Below, in pieces: positions 46,274 through 54,434 of a stretch of DNA of 64,000 nucleotides. Numbering within the stretch: position 1 is the first letter of the stretch; each line of letters opens with the position of its first letter. This stretch comes from Desulfobacterium sp. GTDB taxonomy: Bacteria; Desulfobacterota; Desulfobacteria; Desulfobacterales; Desulfobacteraceae. A model generated the notes under the pieces. That model searched no databases. It saw nothing but the letters and a program-made list of their open reading frames with translations, and was not told where the DNA came from. The stretch is taken from the NCBI GenBank assembly GCA_030145245.1, contig JAQYWC010000054.1:62001-126000 (forward strand). Reading direction: 5' to 3'. The translations under genes and the position numbers were made by a program.

Positions 46274-46464
46274 TTAAGCTCAGGTGCTTGTTCCCAGGCG
46301 ATGATTAATCGGCTTGGGACCAGGCCAAAAGGGAATCCCGTGCAAATCGGGAACGGGCCCGCCGCTGTAAACGGGGACATTCCGGCAAGTATGCCACTGC
46401 CTGATTGGGTGGGAAGGCGCTGGGAATGGATGATCCGTAAGTCAGAATACCTGCCTGAGCTTAA
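46274..46464 (+). promoter_or_regulatory. Cobalamin riboswitch 3 (before the RACo-like gene)
   Basis: The closing stem TTAAGCTCAGG (46274-46284) pairs perfectly with CCTGAGCTTAA (46454-46464). The core is GGTGC, GGGAATCCCGTGCAAATCGG and ACGGGCCCGCCGCTGT, followed by GCCACTG and AAGTCAGAATACCTGCCTG. A second stem at 46471-46495 (GAGTAATCG/CGGTTACTC) lies just downstream and may be the antiterminator or anti-antiterminator. Confidence 0.96.
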
Positions 46465-46519
46465 ATGACAGAGTAATCGCGAGCTCCGGTTACTCGTTTG
46501 ATTATGTGGATGAAAGGGC

Positions 46520-46557
46520 AATCCCAATCAAGTAAGCTTGATTTGGGATTTTTTTTT
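46520..46557 (+). terminator. Expression-platform terminator of riboswitch 3
   Basis: AATCCCAATCAAG (46520-46532) pairs with CTTGATTTGGGATT (46537-46550, one bulge), followed by a T run to 46557. It overlaps an in-frame start at 46538, which argues for the downstream start at 46613. Confidence 0.9.
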
Positions 46558-46612
46558 GGAGCAGGAACGCCTTGTCCCCAAAAAAATATCCCACATTAAA
46601 AGGGAGAACAAG

Positions 46613-48568
46613 ATGGGCAGATGCACAACTCACCCCGTGGAAGAGGTTCAGCAAGAGCAGACCTGCACGGTTTCTATTCATCCGGGGGAGAAACAGGTTG
46701 TTGTGCCCCGGGGCACCACCCTGCTTCAAGCTGCGGAAAAGGCCGGTATTTACATCAATGCGTCCTGCAACGGCAAAGGTTCCTGCGGTAAATGCCGGTT
46801 GATTGTTGAATCCGGGAACGTGGAGAGTGACAACACCTCTCTTTTGACAGAAAAAGAGAAGCAAAAAGGATATGTACTCGGCTGCCAGACCAGGGCAACA
46901 GGCGACGTGCATGTGGTCATCCCGGAAGAAACCCTGGAAAAGAAGCTTAAAGCCGAAGGCATGGGCAAGGAGGCCACAACCAAGCTCCACGGCCTGGTTG
47001 ATCCCATCACCCCCATGATGGAAAAGATAACCCTGACCCTTGACCCGCCCACCCTGGACGATTCCGTCAGCGACCTTGACCGGCTGATAAGGCCGTTAAA
47101 GCAGAACGGCCATGATACTTCCAGGATGCGTACCAGCCTCAAGGTGATGCGCCAGCTGGCAGATGCCGTCCGGCAGGACAATTGGCAGGTCACCGCTTCC
47201 CTGCTTCAGAAAAAATGCTCGGCCGAGCTTGTGAAAGTCTCCCCGGCAAAGGATGAGCCCACCTCCCTGGGCCTGGCCGTGGACCTTGGAACAACCTCCA
47301 TCGTGGTGTACCTGGTGGAGATGGCAGACGGTAAAATCCTGTCGGCAGCATCCGGGCACAACCGCCAGGCGTCATGCGGGGACGATGTTATCAACCGCAT
47401 TGTCTGTGCCGAAAAGGACGGGGTTAAAAAGTTGCAGCGCATGGCCCTGACCACCATTAACGACCTCACGGGCCAGGCCCTGGCCGGCCTGGATGCAAAG
47501 GCCTCCCACATCGATAATGTGGTGATTTCCGGCAACACCACCATGACCCATCTGCTTCTCGGTCTTGAGCCCAAGTATATCCGGCGGGAACCCTATATTC
47601 CCACCGTGTCCGAGTTCCCCATCATGCAGGCTGGGGAGATCGGGTTAAAGGCCGCCCCCCATGCCGGGGTGTTCATCATGCCCGGCCCGGCATGTTACGT
47701 GGGCGGCGACATTGTTGCCGGTGTGCTGTACACGGGATTTTACATGTCCGAGGAGCTGACCCTGTTCATCGATGTGGGAACCAACGGTGAAATCGTCCTG
47801 GGAAACAATGAATTCCTCATGACCGCCGCCTGCTCGGCAGGTCCGGCCTTTGAGGGGGGCGGCATCCGCTGGGGAATGCGGGCCGAAGACGGCGCCATCG
47901 AGAAAATCACCCTTGATCCCAACACCCTGGCCCCTGAGTACTCCACGGTGGCCGGTAAACCCCCAAGGGGGATCTGCGGCTCCGGCATGATTGATCTGAT
48001 GTCCGAGATGCTGCTCAAGGGCGTGGTGGGCCAGGACGGCAAGTTCAGGCACGGACCGGAACATCCCCGCATGACCGTCTTCAATGACGAGGCCGCACTG
48101 ATCATTGAGTATGGAGAAAAACTCGGCATGGATGAGGATATGATCTTCACCGAATCGGACATCAAGAGCCTGATCCTGAGCAAGGCCGCAGTATTCGCAG
48201 GCTTTACCGTCCTCCTCGAGGAGATCGGCATGGATTTCTCCATGGTGGGACGGATGATCATCACAGGCGGCTTTGGCCAGCACCTGGACATTGAGAAGGC
48301 CATTATCATGGGGCTTCTGCCCGATCTGGACAGGGATAAATTCAGCTACATGGGCAACAGCTCCATTGCCGGGGCTTACATGGCCCTTCTTTCCAGGGAT
48401 TATCGCCGGGAGGCCCTCTCCATATCCAACACCATGACCTATCTTGATTTCTCCAGCAACACCAAATTCATGGACGAGTTCACCAAGGCCCAGTTCCTGC
48501 CCCACACGGAAGGACGCCTGTTCCCAAGTGTCCAGGTCAATAACGTATGCAAGGGAAATGCAGCCTGA
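46613..48568 (+). CDS. RACo-like corrinoid reductive activator (2Fe-2S ferredoxin plus ASKHA ATPase)
   Basis: The protein has about 651 residues. The start at 46613 has AAGGGAGAA upstream. Residues 15-100 form a plant-type ferredoxin domain with Cys 52, 58, 61 and 91 (C-x5-C-x2-C-x29-C). After a linker, an actin/hexokinase-like ATPase domain (DUF4445) follows: GLAVDLGTTSIVVYLVE, ISGNTTMTHLLLG, LFIDVGTNGEIVLG, FEGGGIRWGMRA, PPRGICGSGMIDLMSEML, and IITGGFGQHLDIEKA. RACo and RamA-type proteins reduce inactive Co(II) corrinoid methyl carriers to Co(I) at the expense of ATP. No corrinoid protein or methyltransferase partner is adjacent. Control by a cobalamin riboswitch suggests expression when corrinoid is limiting, an unusual link. 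Confidence 0.93.
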   Translation: MGRCTTHPVEEVQQEQTCTVSIHPGEKQVVVPRGTTLLQAAEKAGIYINASCNGKGSCGKCRLIVESGNVESDNTSLLTEKEKQKGYVLGCQTRATGDVHVVIPEETLEKKLKAEGMGKEATTKLHGLVDPITPMMEKITLTLDPPTLDDSVSDLDRLIRPLKQNGHDTSRMRTSLKVMRQLADAVRQDNWQVTASLLQKKCSAELVKVSPAKDEPTSLGLAVDLGTTSIVVYLVEMADGKILSAASGHNRQASCGDDVINRIVCAEKDGVKKLQRMALTTINDLTGQALAGLDAKASHIDNVVISGNTTMTHLLLGLEPKYIRREPYIPTVSEFPIMQAGEIGLKAAPHAGVFIMPGPACYVGGDIVAGVLYTGFYMSEELTLFIDVGTNGEIVLGNNEFLMTAACSAGPAFEGGGIRWGMRAEDGAIEKITLDPNTLAPEYSTVAGKPPRGICGSGMIDLMSEMLLKGVVGQDGKFRHGPEHPRMTVFNDEAALIIEYGEKLGMDEDMIFTESDIKSLILSKAAVFAGFTVLLEEIGMDFSMVGRMIITGGFGQHLDIEKAIIMGLLPDLDRDKFSYMGNSSIAGAYMALLSRDYRREALSISNTMTYLDFSSNTKFMDEFTKAQFLPHTEGRLFPSVQVNNVCKGNAA

Positions 48569-48576
48569 TAAACCAT

Positions 48577-48615
48577 AATCCCTGGATTGAAAAGGAATTC
48601 GATCCGGGGATTTTT
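48577..48615 (+). terminator. Intrinsic terminator after the RACo-like gene
   Basis: AATCCCTGGAT (48577-48587) pairs with ATCCGGGGATT (48602-48612, one G-U pair) and is followed by a T5 run. Confidence 0.85.
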
Positions 48616-48764
48616 GTATCTCCTCAGCCCCTTTTTCTCTCCCTGCGTTCTTTTTCCTATGCGTTGTATCGGGTCAACCCCTTTTTTATGGAGAGTTTTT
48701 TTTCCGCCAGAGTGGGGCCGTTTTCTGTTTGTTTTTGTCCCTTCTTAAATCGAATTATTTATTA

Positions 48765-48918
48765 ACCTAAAAGGTATCTAAGGTACAGAAAAGTGGCTCT
48801 ACTTCACCTATAGGTAAAATAGACGGTTGTTTTGATTTGACAATTCGCCTGCTGCTGCTTATAATTGCACCTAAAGGTTAATAAAAGGTTGTTTTGAGCT
48901 ATTAACCAAACCTTTAAG
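48765..48918 (+). promoter_or_regulatory. HipB operator array (ACCTnnAGGT palindromes)
   Basis: Palindromic sites upstream of hipBA: ACCTAAAAGGT (48765-48775), ACCTATAGGT (48806-48815, perfect) and ACCTAAAGGT (48869-48878). A degenerate fourth, ACCTTTAAGT, is at 48909-48918. Repeated dyads upstream of an autoregulated toxin-antitoxin operon are the expected binding sites of the HTH antitoxin. The region 48616-49073 contains no other recognisable feature. Confidence 0.6.
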
Positions 48919-49073
48919 TGTAGTTTGGAAGGGATTCAATGATGCATGTCCTTGAAGTGTCAAGGAAAAGGGTGGTGTCGGTTATCATATTTTGCAATAT
49001 GATTGATGCCCTCACTTCGTGATAATAAGGCGCTCTGTCATGAACAATTAATAAAAACCCGAGGAAAGAAAAC

Positions 49074-49379
49074 ATGAAACTCTTTGGAGCGACAGATTCA
49101 GCAATAGCTGAAGATATCGGTGCCCGATTAAAAAACTTGCGTCTTGATCGTAATTACAGTCAAAAGGAACTCTGCGAGTTAACGGGGCTTTCTATAAAAG
49201 CTATCTTGAACGCCGAAAAAGGCAAGAGCAACATTGTGACATATATAAAACTCCTGAGAGCTTTGAATTGCCTTGATCATTTAGAAAATTTTATTCCTAA
49301 ACCTGGTATTAGTCCAATGCAAATAGTCAAATTGTCAGGTAAGAAACGTATCCGAGCGTCAAGTAAGAAACGTACCTGA
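49074..49379 (+). CDS. hipB: HipB-like helix-turn-helix antitoxin
   Basis: The 101-residue protein contains an XRE-type helix-turn-helix: IGARLKNLRLDRNYSQKELCELTGLSIKAILNAEKGKSNIVTYIKLLRALNCLDHLENF. This is the HipB/Y4mF subgroup with a basic C-terminal tail (SGKKRIRASSKKRT). It represses its own operon and neutralises HipA. The stop lies about 70 bases before the likely hipA start at 49447. The last codons sit in a 24-bp tandem repeat (49339-49386). Confidence 0.88.
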   Translation: MKLFGATDSAIAEDIGARLKNLRLDRNYSQKELCELTGLSIKAILNAEKGKSNIVTYIKLLRALNCLDHLENFIPKPGISPMQIVKLSGKKRIRASSKKRT

Positions 49380-49386
49380 ACGTCAG
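49339..49386 (+). repeat. Tandem 24-bp repeat across the end of hipB
   Basis: Two adjacent units, GTAAGAAACGTATCCGAGCG plus TCAA and GTAAGAAACGTACCTGAACG plus TCAG, sit at the hipB stop codon. The second unit creates the TGA in the frame of hipB. Confidence 0.7.
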
Positions 49387-49446
49387 GCAGAAAACTTGTC
49401 AGAAGATCCTATGAGGAACGTATTCAAACAGAATAATGGAGGCCTG

Positions 49447-50766
49447 ATGGAACCTATAATAGCCGCATCTATTAAAATTTGGGGTGACATAGCTGGATAT
49501 GTCGCCTGGGAAAAAGGTGAACCTTGCGCCACCTTTGAATACGAACCCAAATTTTTAAGGAATGGCCTCGATCTGGCTCCTATGACTATGAACTTGCGGG
49601 ATGCCAGAGAGGGGACCAGGTGGTCTTTCCCCAATATAGACCCCATCACCTTCCATGGTTTACCCGGATTACTAGCCAGCAGTCTGCCAGATAACTTTGG
49701 AAACAAGATTATAGACGCATGGTTAACGAGGCGTGGTCGTGATCCCAAAACCTTTAATGCCATTGAACGACTCTGTTATATTGGAACCCGAGGAATGGGG
49801 GCGCTGGAATTTGATCCGCAACTACGTTCAAAACGCCTTGATAAGTCAATCACTGTTGATGTCAAAGAGTTGATGGAGTTGGTCCAGGACGCATTAACCG
49901 AACGTACTCGCCTTGATGCCCGAATAGATGAGGGGGCGGCTGATAAAGAAAACGCAGAGGCTCTTTTAGCTATCTTGCGAGTTGGAACGTCTGCCGGTGG
50001 AGCTGTTCCTAAAGCCATTATTGCAATAAATGACAAAGGACACGTTATTTCCGGCCAATCAGATGTCCCTGAAGGGTATGAGCATTGGATTTTGAAATTT
50101 GACGGTATTTCGGAAGGTGATCCGAGTAAATTTGGCACATCTTTTGATGATGGCCGAGTAGAGTATGCCTACTACTTGATGTCCCAATATGCCGGAATCG
50201 ACATGATGGAAAGCCGGCTCTTAGAAGAAAATGGAAGAGCTCATTTTATGACTAAACGGTTTGATCGAGTAGGGAATGAAAAAATCCACGTGCTGTCACT
50301 GGCTTGCATGAGCCATTTAGGATGGAATCCAGCAGGGTCAGCCGGATATGAACAGGCATTCTATACTATGCGTATGCTTCGCATGTCTTATGCCGAACAA
50401 GAACAGCAGTTTCGCCGGATGGTTTTTAATGCAGTCTCGAAAAACGTTGATGATCACACAAAAAATATCAGCTATATGATGGATAAGGATGGTGTATGGA
50501 AACTGTCTCCGGCCTATGATCTCACCTTATCTTCCGATTCCGCAGAATTATTTGGAGATCAGCATAAAATGACAATCAATGGAAAACAAAAAGATATCAC
50601 CATTGAAGATCTTCTTAGTGTCGCTAAAAATATGGAGATCAAAAAAGGCAACAAGATCATCGAACAGGTTAGGGATTCAGTGGCCCGATGGGATACCTTT
50701 GCTGGCCAAGCCGGGGTTCGAGATGATGTTCGGAAACATGTCTCTGATCTTCATATGAAATTGTAG
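49447..50766 (+). CDS. hipA: HipA-family serine/threonine kinase toxin
   Basis: The protein has about 439 residues from the ATG at 49447, with GGAGG 5 bases upstream; an in-frame TTG at 49396 is less likely. The N-terminal HipA domain (IKIWGDIAGYVAWEKGEPCATFEYEPKFL, LPGLLASSLPDNFGNKIIDAWL) precedes the kinase-like core: GTSAGGAVPKAIIAI, WILKFDG, MTKRFDRVGNEKIHVLSL, and the catalytic DDHTKN near 335, followed by LSPAYDLT. In E. coli, HipA phosphorylates GltX and causes growth arrest. The key Asp and Asn are visible, so it is likely active. It pairs with the upstream HTH protein. Confidence 0.93.
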   Translation: MEPIIAASIKIWGDIAGYVAWEKGEPCATFEYEPKFLRNGLDLAPMTMNLRDAREGTRWSFPNIDPITFHGLPGLLASSLPDNFGNKIIDAWLTRRGRDPKTFNAIERLCYIGTRGMGALEFDPQLRSKRLDKSITVDVKELMELVQDALTERTRLDARIDEGAADKENAEALLAILRVGTSAGGAVPKAIIAINDKGHVISGQSDVPEGYEHWILKFDGISEGDPSKFGTSFDDGRVEYAYYLMSQYAGIDMMESRLLEENGRAHFMTKRFDRVGNEKIHVLSLACMSHLGWNPAGSAGYEQAFYTMRMLRMSYAEQEQQFRRMVFNAVSKNVDDHTKNISYMMDKDGVWKLSPAYDLTLSSDSAELFGDQHKMTINGKQKDITIEDLLSVAKNMEIKKGNKIIEQVRDSVARWDTFAGQAGVRDDVRKHVSDLHMKL

Positions 50767-51266
50767 GACAGTTAATCATAAAAAGAAAGTATATTAGAAT
50801 ATACACGCAGAATGAAACGATTGCTTGAGCGTTTGTTAAAATTATGAGACCAGCAATAGCTCATTTGAAGAAAACGATATAACGTTACCAAAACTGTTGA
50901 GTAAAAGTTTTAACTTTCAGAATATATCAATGATATAGAAGATGCCTACGATAGCATGTGGGGTTCAAGCTTTTTTTAACATGTATATTCTGTAGATACC
51001 GGTCCTTGTTGCATCTGTGGTGAAGCAGCAAACGGATTTATCGTGGAGACTCGTTTTTAGCGATTGGTATGACATCGTAAAAAGAAACTTCTCGATTCGG
51101 CACAAGGTGGTACACGATGCTAACTTTAGGCCAGACATTAATGTTCAATTTATTCAAAAAACCGGTGCATTCTTTCTTTAATATGAGAGGCCGTGGGCGG
51201 CAGGGGCAGCTGATCCGAGCGTCAGAGAGAGAAGGACACAAAACTAAATTTCAAGAAGAGTCTTTA

Positions 51267-51279
51267 TACATTGGTACCT
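51267..51279 (+). repeat. TACATTGGTACCT dispersed element, copy 3
   Basis: It is identical over 19 bases (CTTTATACATTGGTACCTT) to the copy at 28585-28600 and identical over 13 bases to that at 27182. Confidence 0.6.
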
Positions 51280-51385
51280 TTCTAAACGAGTAGATATTAA
51301 GAGCGTGAGCCCTTGTCTGTATTTGGGGGAGAAGGAGGCGGGAGCAAAAAAATGCTGACAATACGCCTGTGATCATAAATCTCCC

Positions 51386-51414
51386 TTGACATATTGGCTG
51401 TAATTCTATAGCAA
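51386..51414 (+). promoter_or_regulatory. Promoter of riboswitch unit 4
   Basis: TTGACA (51386-51391), a 17-base spacer and TAGCAA (51409-51414). The same wording is found at 33011-33039, which marks a duplicated leader. Confidence 0.7.
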
Positions 51415-51423
51415 AGAAGCTGT

Positions 51424-51596
51424 TTTACCAGGTGCATTTGCTGAAAAGGGAATCCCGTGAAAATCGGGAGCGGGCCCGCCGCTGTAATCGGGGACGAGAG
51501 CTGCAAAGATGTCACTGGATAAAAAGCCGTTGGTGCTTGATCCGGGAAGGCGCAGCTATTAGGATGATCCGAAAGTCAGAAGACCTGCCTGGTGAA
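51424..51596 (+). promoter_or_regulatory. Cobalamin riboswitch 4 (before the CcsA/ResB-BtuFCD-rSAM-CobN operon)
   Basis: The closing stem is TTTACCAGG (51424-51432) with CCTGGTGAA (51588-51596). The core is GGTGC, GGGAATCCCGTGAAAATCGG and GCGGGCCCGCCGCTGTAATC, then GTCACTG, with GAAAGTCAGAAGACCTGCCT at the end. It is the most canonical of the four, and its leader is closely related to that of riboswitch 2. Confidence 0.97.
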
Positions 51597-51687
51597 GATG
51601 AAACTTTGAGCATTGTTTGAGGGTTTCAGGGGATGCGCTGCCAGGGTAGGCAGAACTCCCGGTTCATATCCCATGGATAAAAAAGGG

Positions 51688-51726
51688 AAATCCACGGATT
51701 GATAATTGTCAATTTGTGGATTTTTT
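51688..51726 (+). terminator. Expression-platform terminator of riboswitch 4
   Basis: AAATCCACGGATTGA (51688-51702) pairs over all 15 positions (with G-U) with TCAATTTGTGGATTT (51709-51723), followed by T run to 51726. Its 3' arm overlaps an in-frame GTG at 51716, so the downstream TTG at 51746 is the more likely start of the first gene. Confidence 0.9.
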
Positions 51727-51745
51727 GCGTTTGTGGGGGTATGCA

Positions 51746-52504
51746 TTGACGACAGCTACAACACTTGATCTGATTCAAAATTCTTTTTTTATTGCCTCCT
51801 GTTTCTATGTTGCGGGCCTGGGTGCTGTGCTCGTGAAGCGGCGGGGCATTGGGGGAGGACTTGTGGGTGCAGGCTGCCTGTGCAATGGTTTCTCTCTGGC
51901 CCTTCGTTATTGGAGTTCGTTTCCCCTGCTGCCCCTTTACCAAGGGGCTTTTTTTATTCCTTTTGTTGTGGGGCTTTTCTGTACAAGATCCCTGTTTAAA
52001 GGGGATGGCAGCGTTATTCATGCGCTGCTGGTGGTGGTCCTGGCCTGGTCGGCTCTTCTTTTTCCCAATGATTTCTATTTGCCGTTTTTGCAGTTCAAGA
52101 GCTTGTTTGCCCATGGTTTCTTTTTGCTGGGGGTGGGGGGCAAGGCTTTGTTTCTGGTATCAGGCGCATGGGCCTTGACCATCCTTGTGAATCAGGATCA
52201 GAAAGATATGAAGAGGATGGGTACGTATGTGATATGGGGCTACTTCTTCTGGACCCTTTCGGTTTTTTCCGGGGCGGTATGGGCCTACCTTGGATGGGGA
52301 TCGCCCATTGTGTGGGAGGATCCTCTTTTGACTACCACCATGGCCACCTGGCTTTATTACACATTGTTTCTTCATCTTCATTTGACGCGGCTTAACAGCG
52401 TGAGATCACGGGCGCTGCTTACTTTTGGGGGGGCTGTGTTTGTGTTTTTGTTCAACCTGGTTCCTGAACTTGGAATCTTTATGATGCCGGGGATCAAGTT
52501 ATGA
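51746..52504 (+). CDS. CcsA/ResC-like cytochrome c assembly (heme-handling) membrane protein
   Basis: The protein has about 252 residues and about eight membrane spans. I prefer the TTG at 51746 (GTGGGGGT just before it); the open frame begins at 51716. A Trp-rich loop, GAVWAYLGWGSPIVWEDPLLTTTMATWLYY, corresponds to the WWD segment of CcsA (GxxWA...WGxxWxWDPKExW) but departs from it (VWEDP instead of WDPKE). Candidate ligand histidines are in LFAHGFFLL and LFLHLHLTR, flanking that loop as in CcsA. CcsA proteins present heme for cytochrome c ligation. In a cobalamin-riboswitch operon, a corrinoid or other tetrapyrrole is an alternative cargo. The stop overlaps the ResB-like start. Confidence 0.8.
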   Translation: MTTATTLDLIQNSFFIASCFYVAGLGAVLVKRRGIGGGLVGAGCLCNGFSLALRYWSSFPLLPLYQGAFFIPFVVGLFCTRSLFKGDGSVIHALLVVVLAWSALLFPNDFYLPFLQFKSLFAHGFFLLGVGGKALFLVSGAWALTILVNQDQKDMKRMGTYVIWGYFFWTLSVFSGAVWAYLGWGSPIVWEDPLLTTTMATWLYYTLFLHLHLTRLNSVRSRALLTFGGAVFVFLFNLVPELGIFMMPGIKL

Positions 52505-53319
52505 AAATGATAAAGAAAGCATGGCATGGGGTGGGTCACGTCAACCTATTCATGGTGATTATCGGGCTGATGGTGGTGGATCTGCTGTTGGGCTACAAAC
52601 AGCTTAAGTTCCATGCGGCTCTGTTTGATCCTATTAATGATATGGGGTTTTACCGGTGGGCTTTGACCTATGGCAGGCACTATCCTTCCAATACGGCGTG
52701 GCTGTTCGTATTGGTGGGGCTTCTGGGGATACTCTCTGTTAATACCTTTGTCTGCACAACCGAGCGGATCTTTGTGCTGATCAGGAGCCGGCATGCCTTT
52801 GCCAAACGGTCGCGGTTTTTGCTGAGGTTTGGTCCTCATATTATGCATTACAGCATGCTCATCATGTTCCTTGGGTATCTTGTGAGCTATCTTTCGGCAG
52901 GGACCCACATGGGAAAGGTGCTGCTGCCGGGGAAATCCATCACACTTACCCGGCCTGGCTGCACTATTACCCTTGAGGATCTGGCTATAGATTACTATGG
53001 GGGCGGGCGCATGATCCATATGGACAGGCGGGCCATGGATGTGAGGGCTACCCTCAGGATCGAGGACGAAACAAGGAGTAAAACCGCTGTGCTCGCTTTT
53101 AACAGTCCGGTCAGGTTCTCTCCTTTGAGCATACATCTGAAGAAATTTGCTCCCTTGAAAAAGGGGGGGATGGGACGGAAAAAATATATCACCGTTATTA
53201 TTAAAAACGATCCGGGCATGAAGTTTTATTTCAGTGGTATGATTCTCTTTACTCTGGGGCTTTTCATGTATCTTTGGGATAAATTGTCCAGGCATGCACG
53301 GCAGGAGGATAGGGCGTGA
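52501..53319 (+). CDS. ResB/Ccs1-like membrane protein
   Basis: The protein has 272 residues. Two N-terminal spans (LFMVIIGLMVVDLLLGY; AWLFVLVGLLGILSVNTFVCTTERI) precede a third with LRFGPHIMHYSMLIMFLGYLVSY. A periplasmic beta-rich domain follows (VLLPGKSITLTRPGCTITLEDLAIDYY to YITVIIKNDPGMKFYF) and then a last span (MILFTLGLFMYLWDKL). This is the layout of ResB/Ccs1, the partner of CcsA in system II cytochrome c maturation, but it is much shorter than typical ResB proteins (450 or more). It overlaps both neighbours by 4 bases, so it is tightly coupled to the CcsA-like protein and to the binding protein of a BtuFCD-like importer. Confidence 0.78.
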   Translation: MKMIKKAWHGVGHVNLFMVIIGLMVVDLLLGYKQLKFHAALFDPINDMGFYRWALTYGRHYPSNTAWLFVLVGLLGILSVNTFVCTTERIFVLIRSRHAFAKRSRFLLRFGPHIMHYSMLIMFLGYLVSYLSAGTHMGKVLLPGKSITLTRPGCTITLEDLAIDYYGGGRMIHMDRRAMDVRATLRIEDETRSKTAVLAFNSPVRFSPLSIHLKKFAPLKKGGMGRKKYITVIIKNDPGMKFYFSGMILFTLGLFMYLWDKLSRHARQEDRA

Positions 53320-54404
53320 AGACAAAATGGATGTTTTTTATGTTTTGCTGCATTTTGATGGTATCGGGATGCGGAAAAGACAAGGTGGGGGATGAGCCGG
53401 GGTTCATGAGCATCGGCAGCTTTGCCGTGAATAAGATCGACTCGGGATGGACTGAGGTTCGGGACGGCGCAGGCAGAACCCTTGTACTGATACCCCGGGG
53501 GGAAAAGGCTCCTGACGGGTATGAGCCGTGGCAGGTGGTGGAGATCCCGGTTCGCAGGGTGGCCGCCTATGGCTCCTTTGACGTCTCTATTTTAAAAGCA
53601 CTTGGCGTGATCGGGGATGTGCTGGTGGGGGTCACCACCAAAAAGGAGGACTGGACCATTCCCGAGGTGGTCAGGGGGATGGAGGAGGGGAGGATTACCT
53701 ATCTTGGCAATTACAATGCCATTGACTATGAACGGCTCAAGGCGTCGGAGCCGGAGCTTGTCCTCACCTGGGACATGTCCATCATCCCCATGCTCGATGA
53801 GATGGGGGTTCCCTGTGTGATCACCTCCACGCCGGTTGCCATGTGCCTCAACGCCAGGATGAAATTTGTCAGCTTTATTGCTCCTTTTTTCCAGAAGGAG
53901 AAACAGGCCCGGGAGTATTTTGCCAAGGTGGCGGGTTCCCTTGCAAGGATACGGGAGGTGACAAAGAATGCCACTGAAAACCCCAAGGTGATCTGGGGCG
54001 ATATCTATGAGAAGCGGGTGCTTGTGGAGCCGGGTAACGCCTGGGTGGGGGAGCTTGTGGGGCTTGCGCAGAGTGACTATCTCTTTGATGACGTCATTGG
54101 GAAATCGTGTATTGAGATCTCCCTTGAACGCTTTCTTTACAGCGGCGAGGATGCTGAAATATTCTTTACCTACCGGACGCCTGAAAACGGGGCGACCTCC
54201 AAGGCCGCGCTTGCCAGGGCCAATCCTTTGATCGCCGGGCTGAAGCCTTTGAAGGACGGCAGGGTTTACTCTCCCTATGCCACTTACTCCCAGTCGGGGG
54301 ATAAGCTGGACGAAATATTGACGGACATTGCCGCCATTCTTCATCCAAAGTGCTACCCGGGCCATGTGTCACGGTATTTCAGGGAGCTGCCGGACAGGGA
54401 TTGA
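53316..54404 (+). CDS. BtuF/FecB-like periplasmic binding lipoprotein
   Basis: The protein has 362 residues. The GTG at 53316 overlaps the ResB-like stop, with AGGAGG upstream. A lipoprotein signal ends LMVSGC. The fold is a type III (helical-backbone) binding protein: VVEIPVRRVAAYGSFDVSILKALGVIGDVLVGVT, ASEPELVLTWDMS and WVGELVGLAQSDYLFDD are the usual BtuF/FhuD landmarks. Typical cargo is B12, siderophores or heme. Control by riboswitch 4 makes a corrinoid the most likely ligand. Confidence 0.9.
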   Translation: MKTKWMFFMFCCILMVSGCGKDKVGDEPGFMSIGSFAVNKIDSGWTEVRDGAGRTLVLIPRGEKAPDGYEPWQVVEIPVRRVAAYGSFDVSILKALGVIGDVLVGVTTKKEDWTIPEVVRGMEEGRITYLGNYNAIDYERLKASEPELVLTWDMSIIPMLDEMGVPCVITSTPVAMCLNARMKFVSFIAPFFQKEKQAREYFAKVAGSLARIREVTKNATENPKVIWGDIYEKRVLVEPGNAWVGELVGLAQSDYLFDDVIGKSCIEISLERFLYSGEDAEIFFTYRTPENGATSKAALARANPLIAGLKPLKDGRVYSPYATYSQSGDKLDEILTDIAAILHPKCYPGHVSRYFRELPDRD

Positions 54405-54434
54405 ATTACTAATTAAGGTTAAAGGAGAGATAAC

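Larger units (their letters stand above)
50767..51423. other. Intergenic region between hipA and riboswitch 4
   Basis: No gene is supported. It contains the third TACATTGGTACCT element (51267-51279) and the unit 4 promoter (51386-51414). A minor frame around 51005-51060 reads PCCICGEAANGFIVETRF, which resembles a zinc-ribbon start but stops at once; it is too short to call. Confidence 0.65.

Noticed and set aside
46538-46612. Start of the RACo-like protein at 46538
   Set aside because: This start lies within the riboswitch terminator. ATG 46613 has a proper ribosome site and leads into the ferredoxin domain.
47645-48505. 286-codon open frame on the minus strand
   Set aside because: It is antisense to the conserved ATPase domain of the RACo-like gene and has no family signature.
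48547-48765. 72-codon frame after the RACo-like gene
   Set aside because: It overlaps the gene end and the terminator and its translation has no features of a real protein.
51038-51241. 67-codon minus-strand frame between hipA and riboswitch 4
   Set aside because: No ribosome site and no recognisable domain; composition resembles the surrounding AT-rich spacer.
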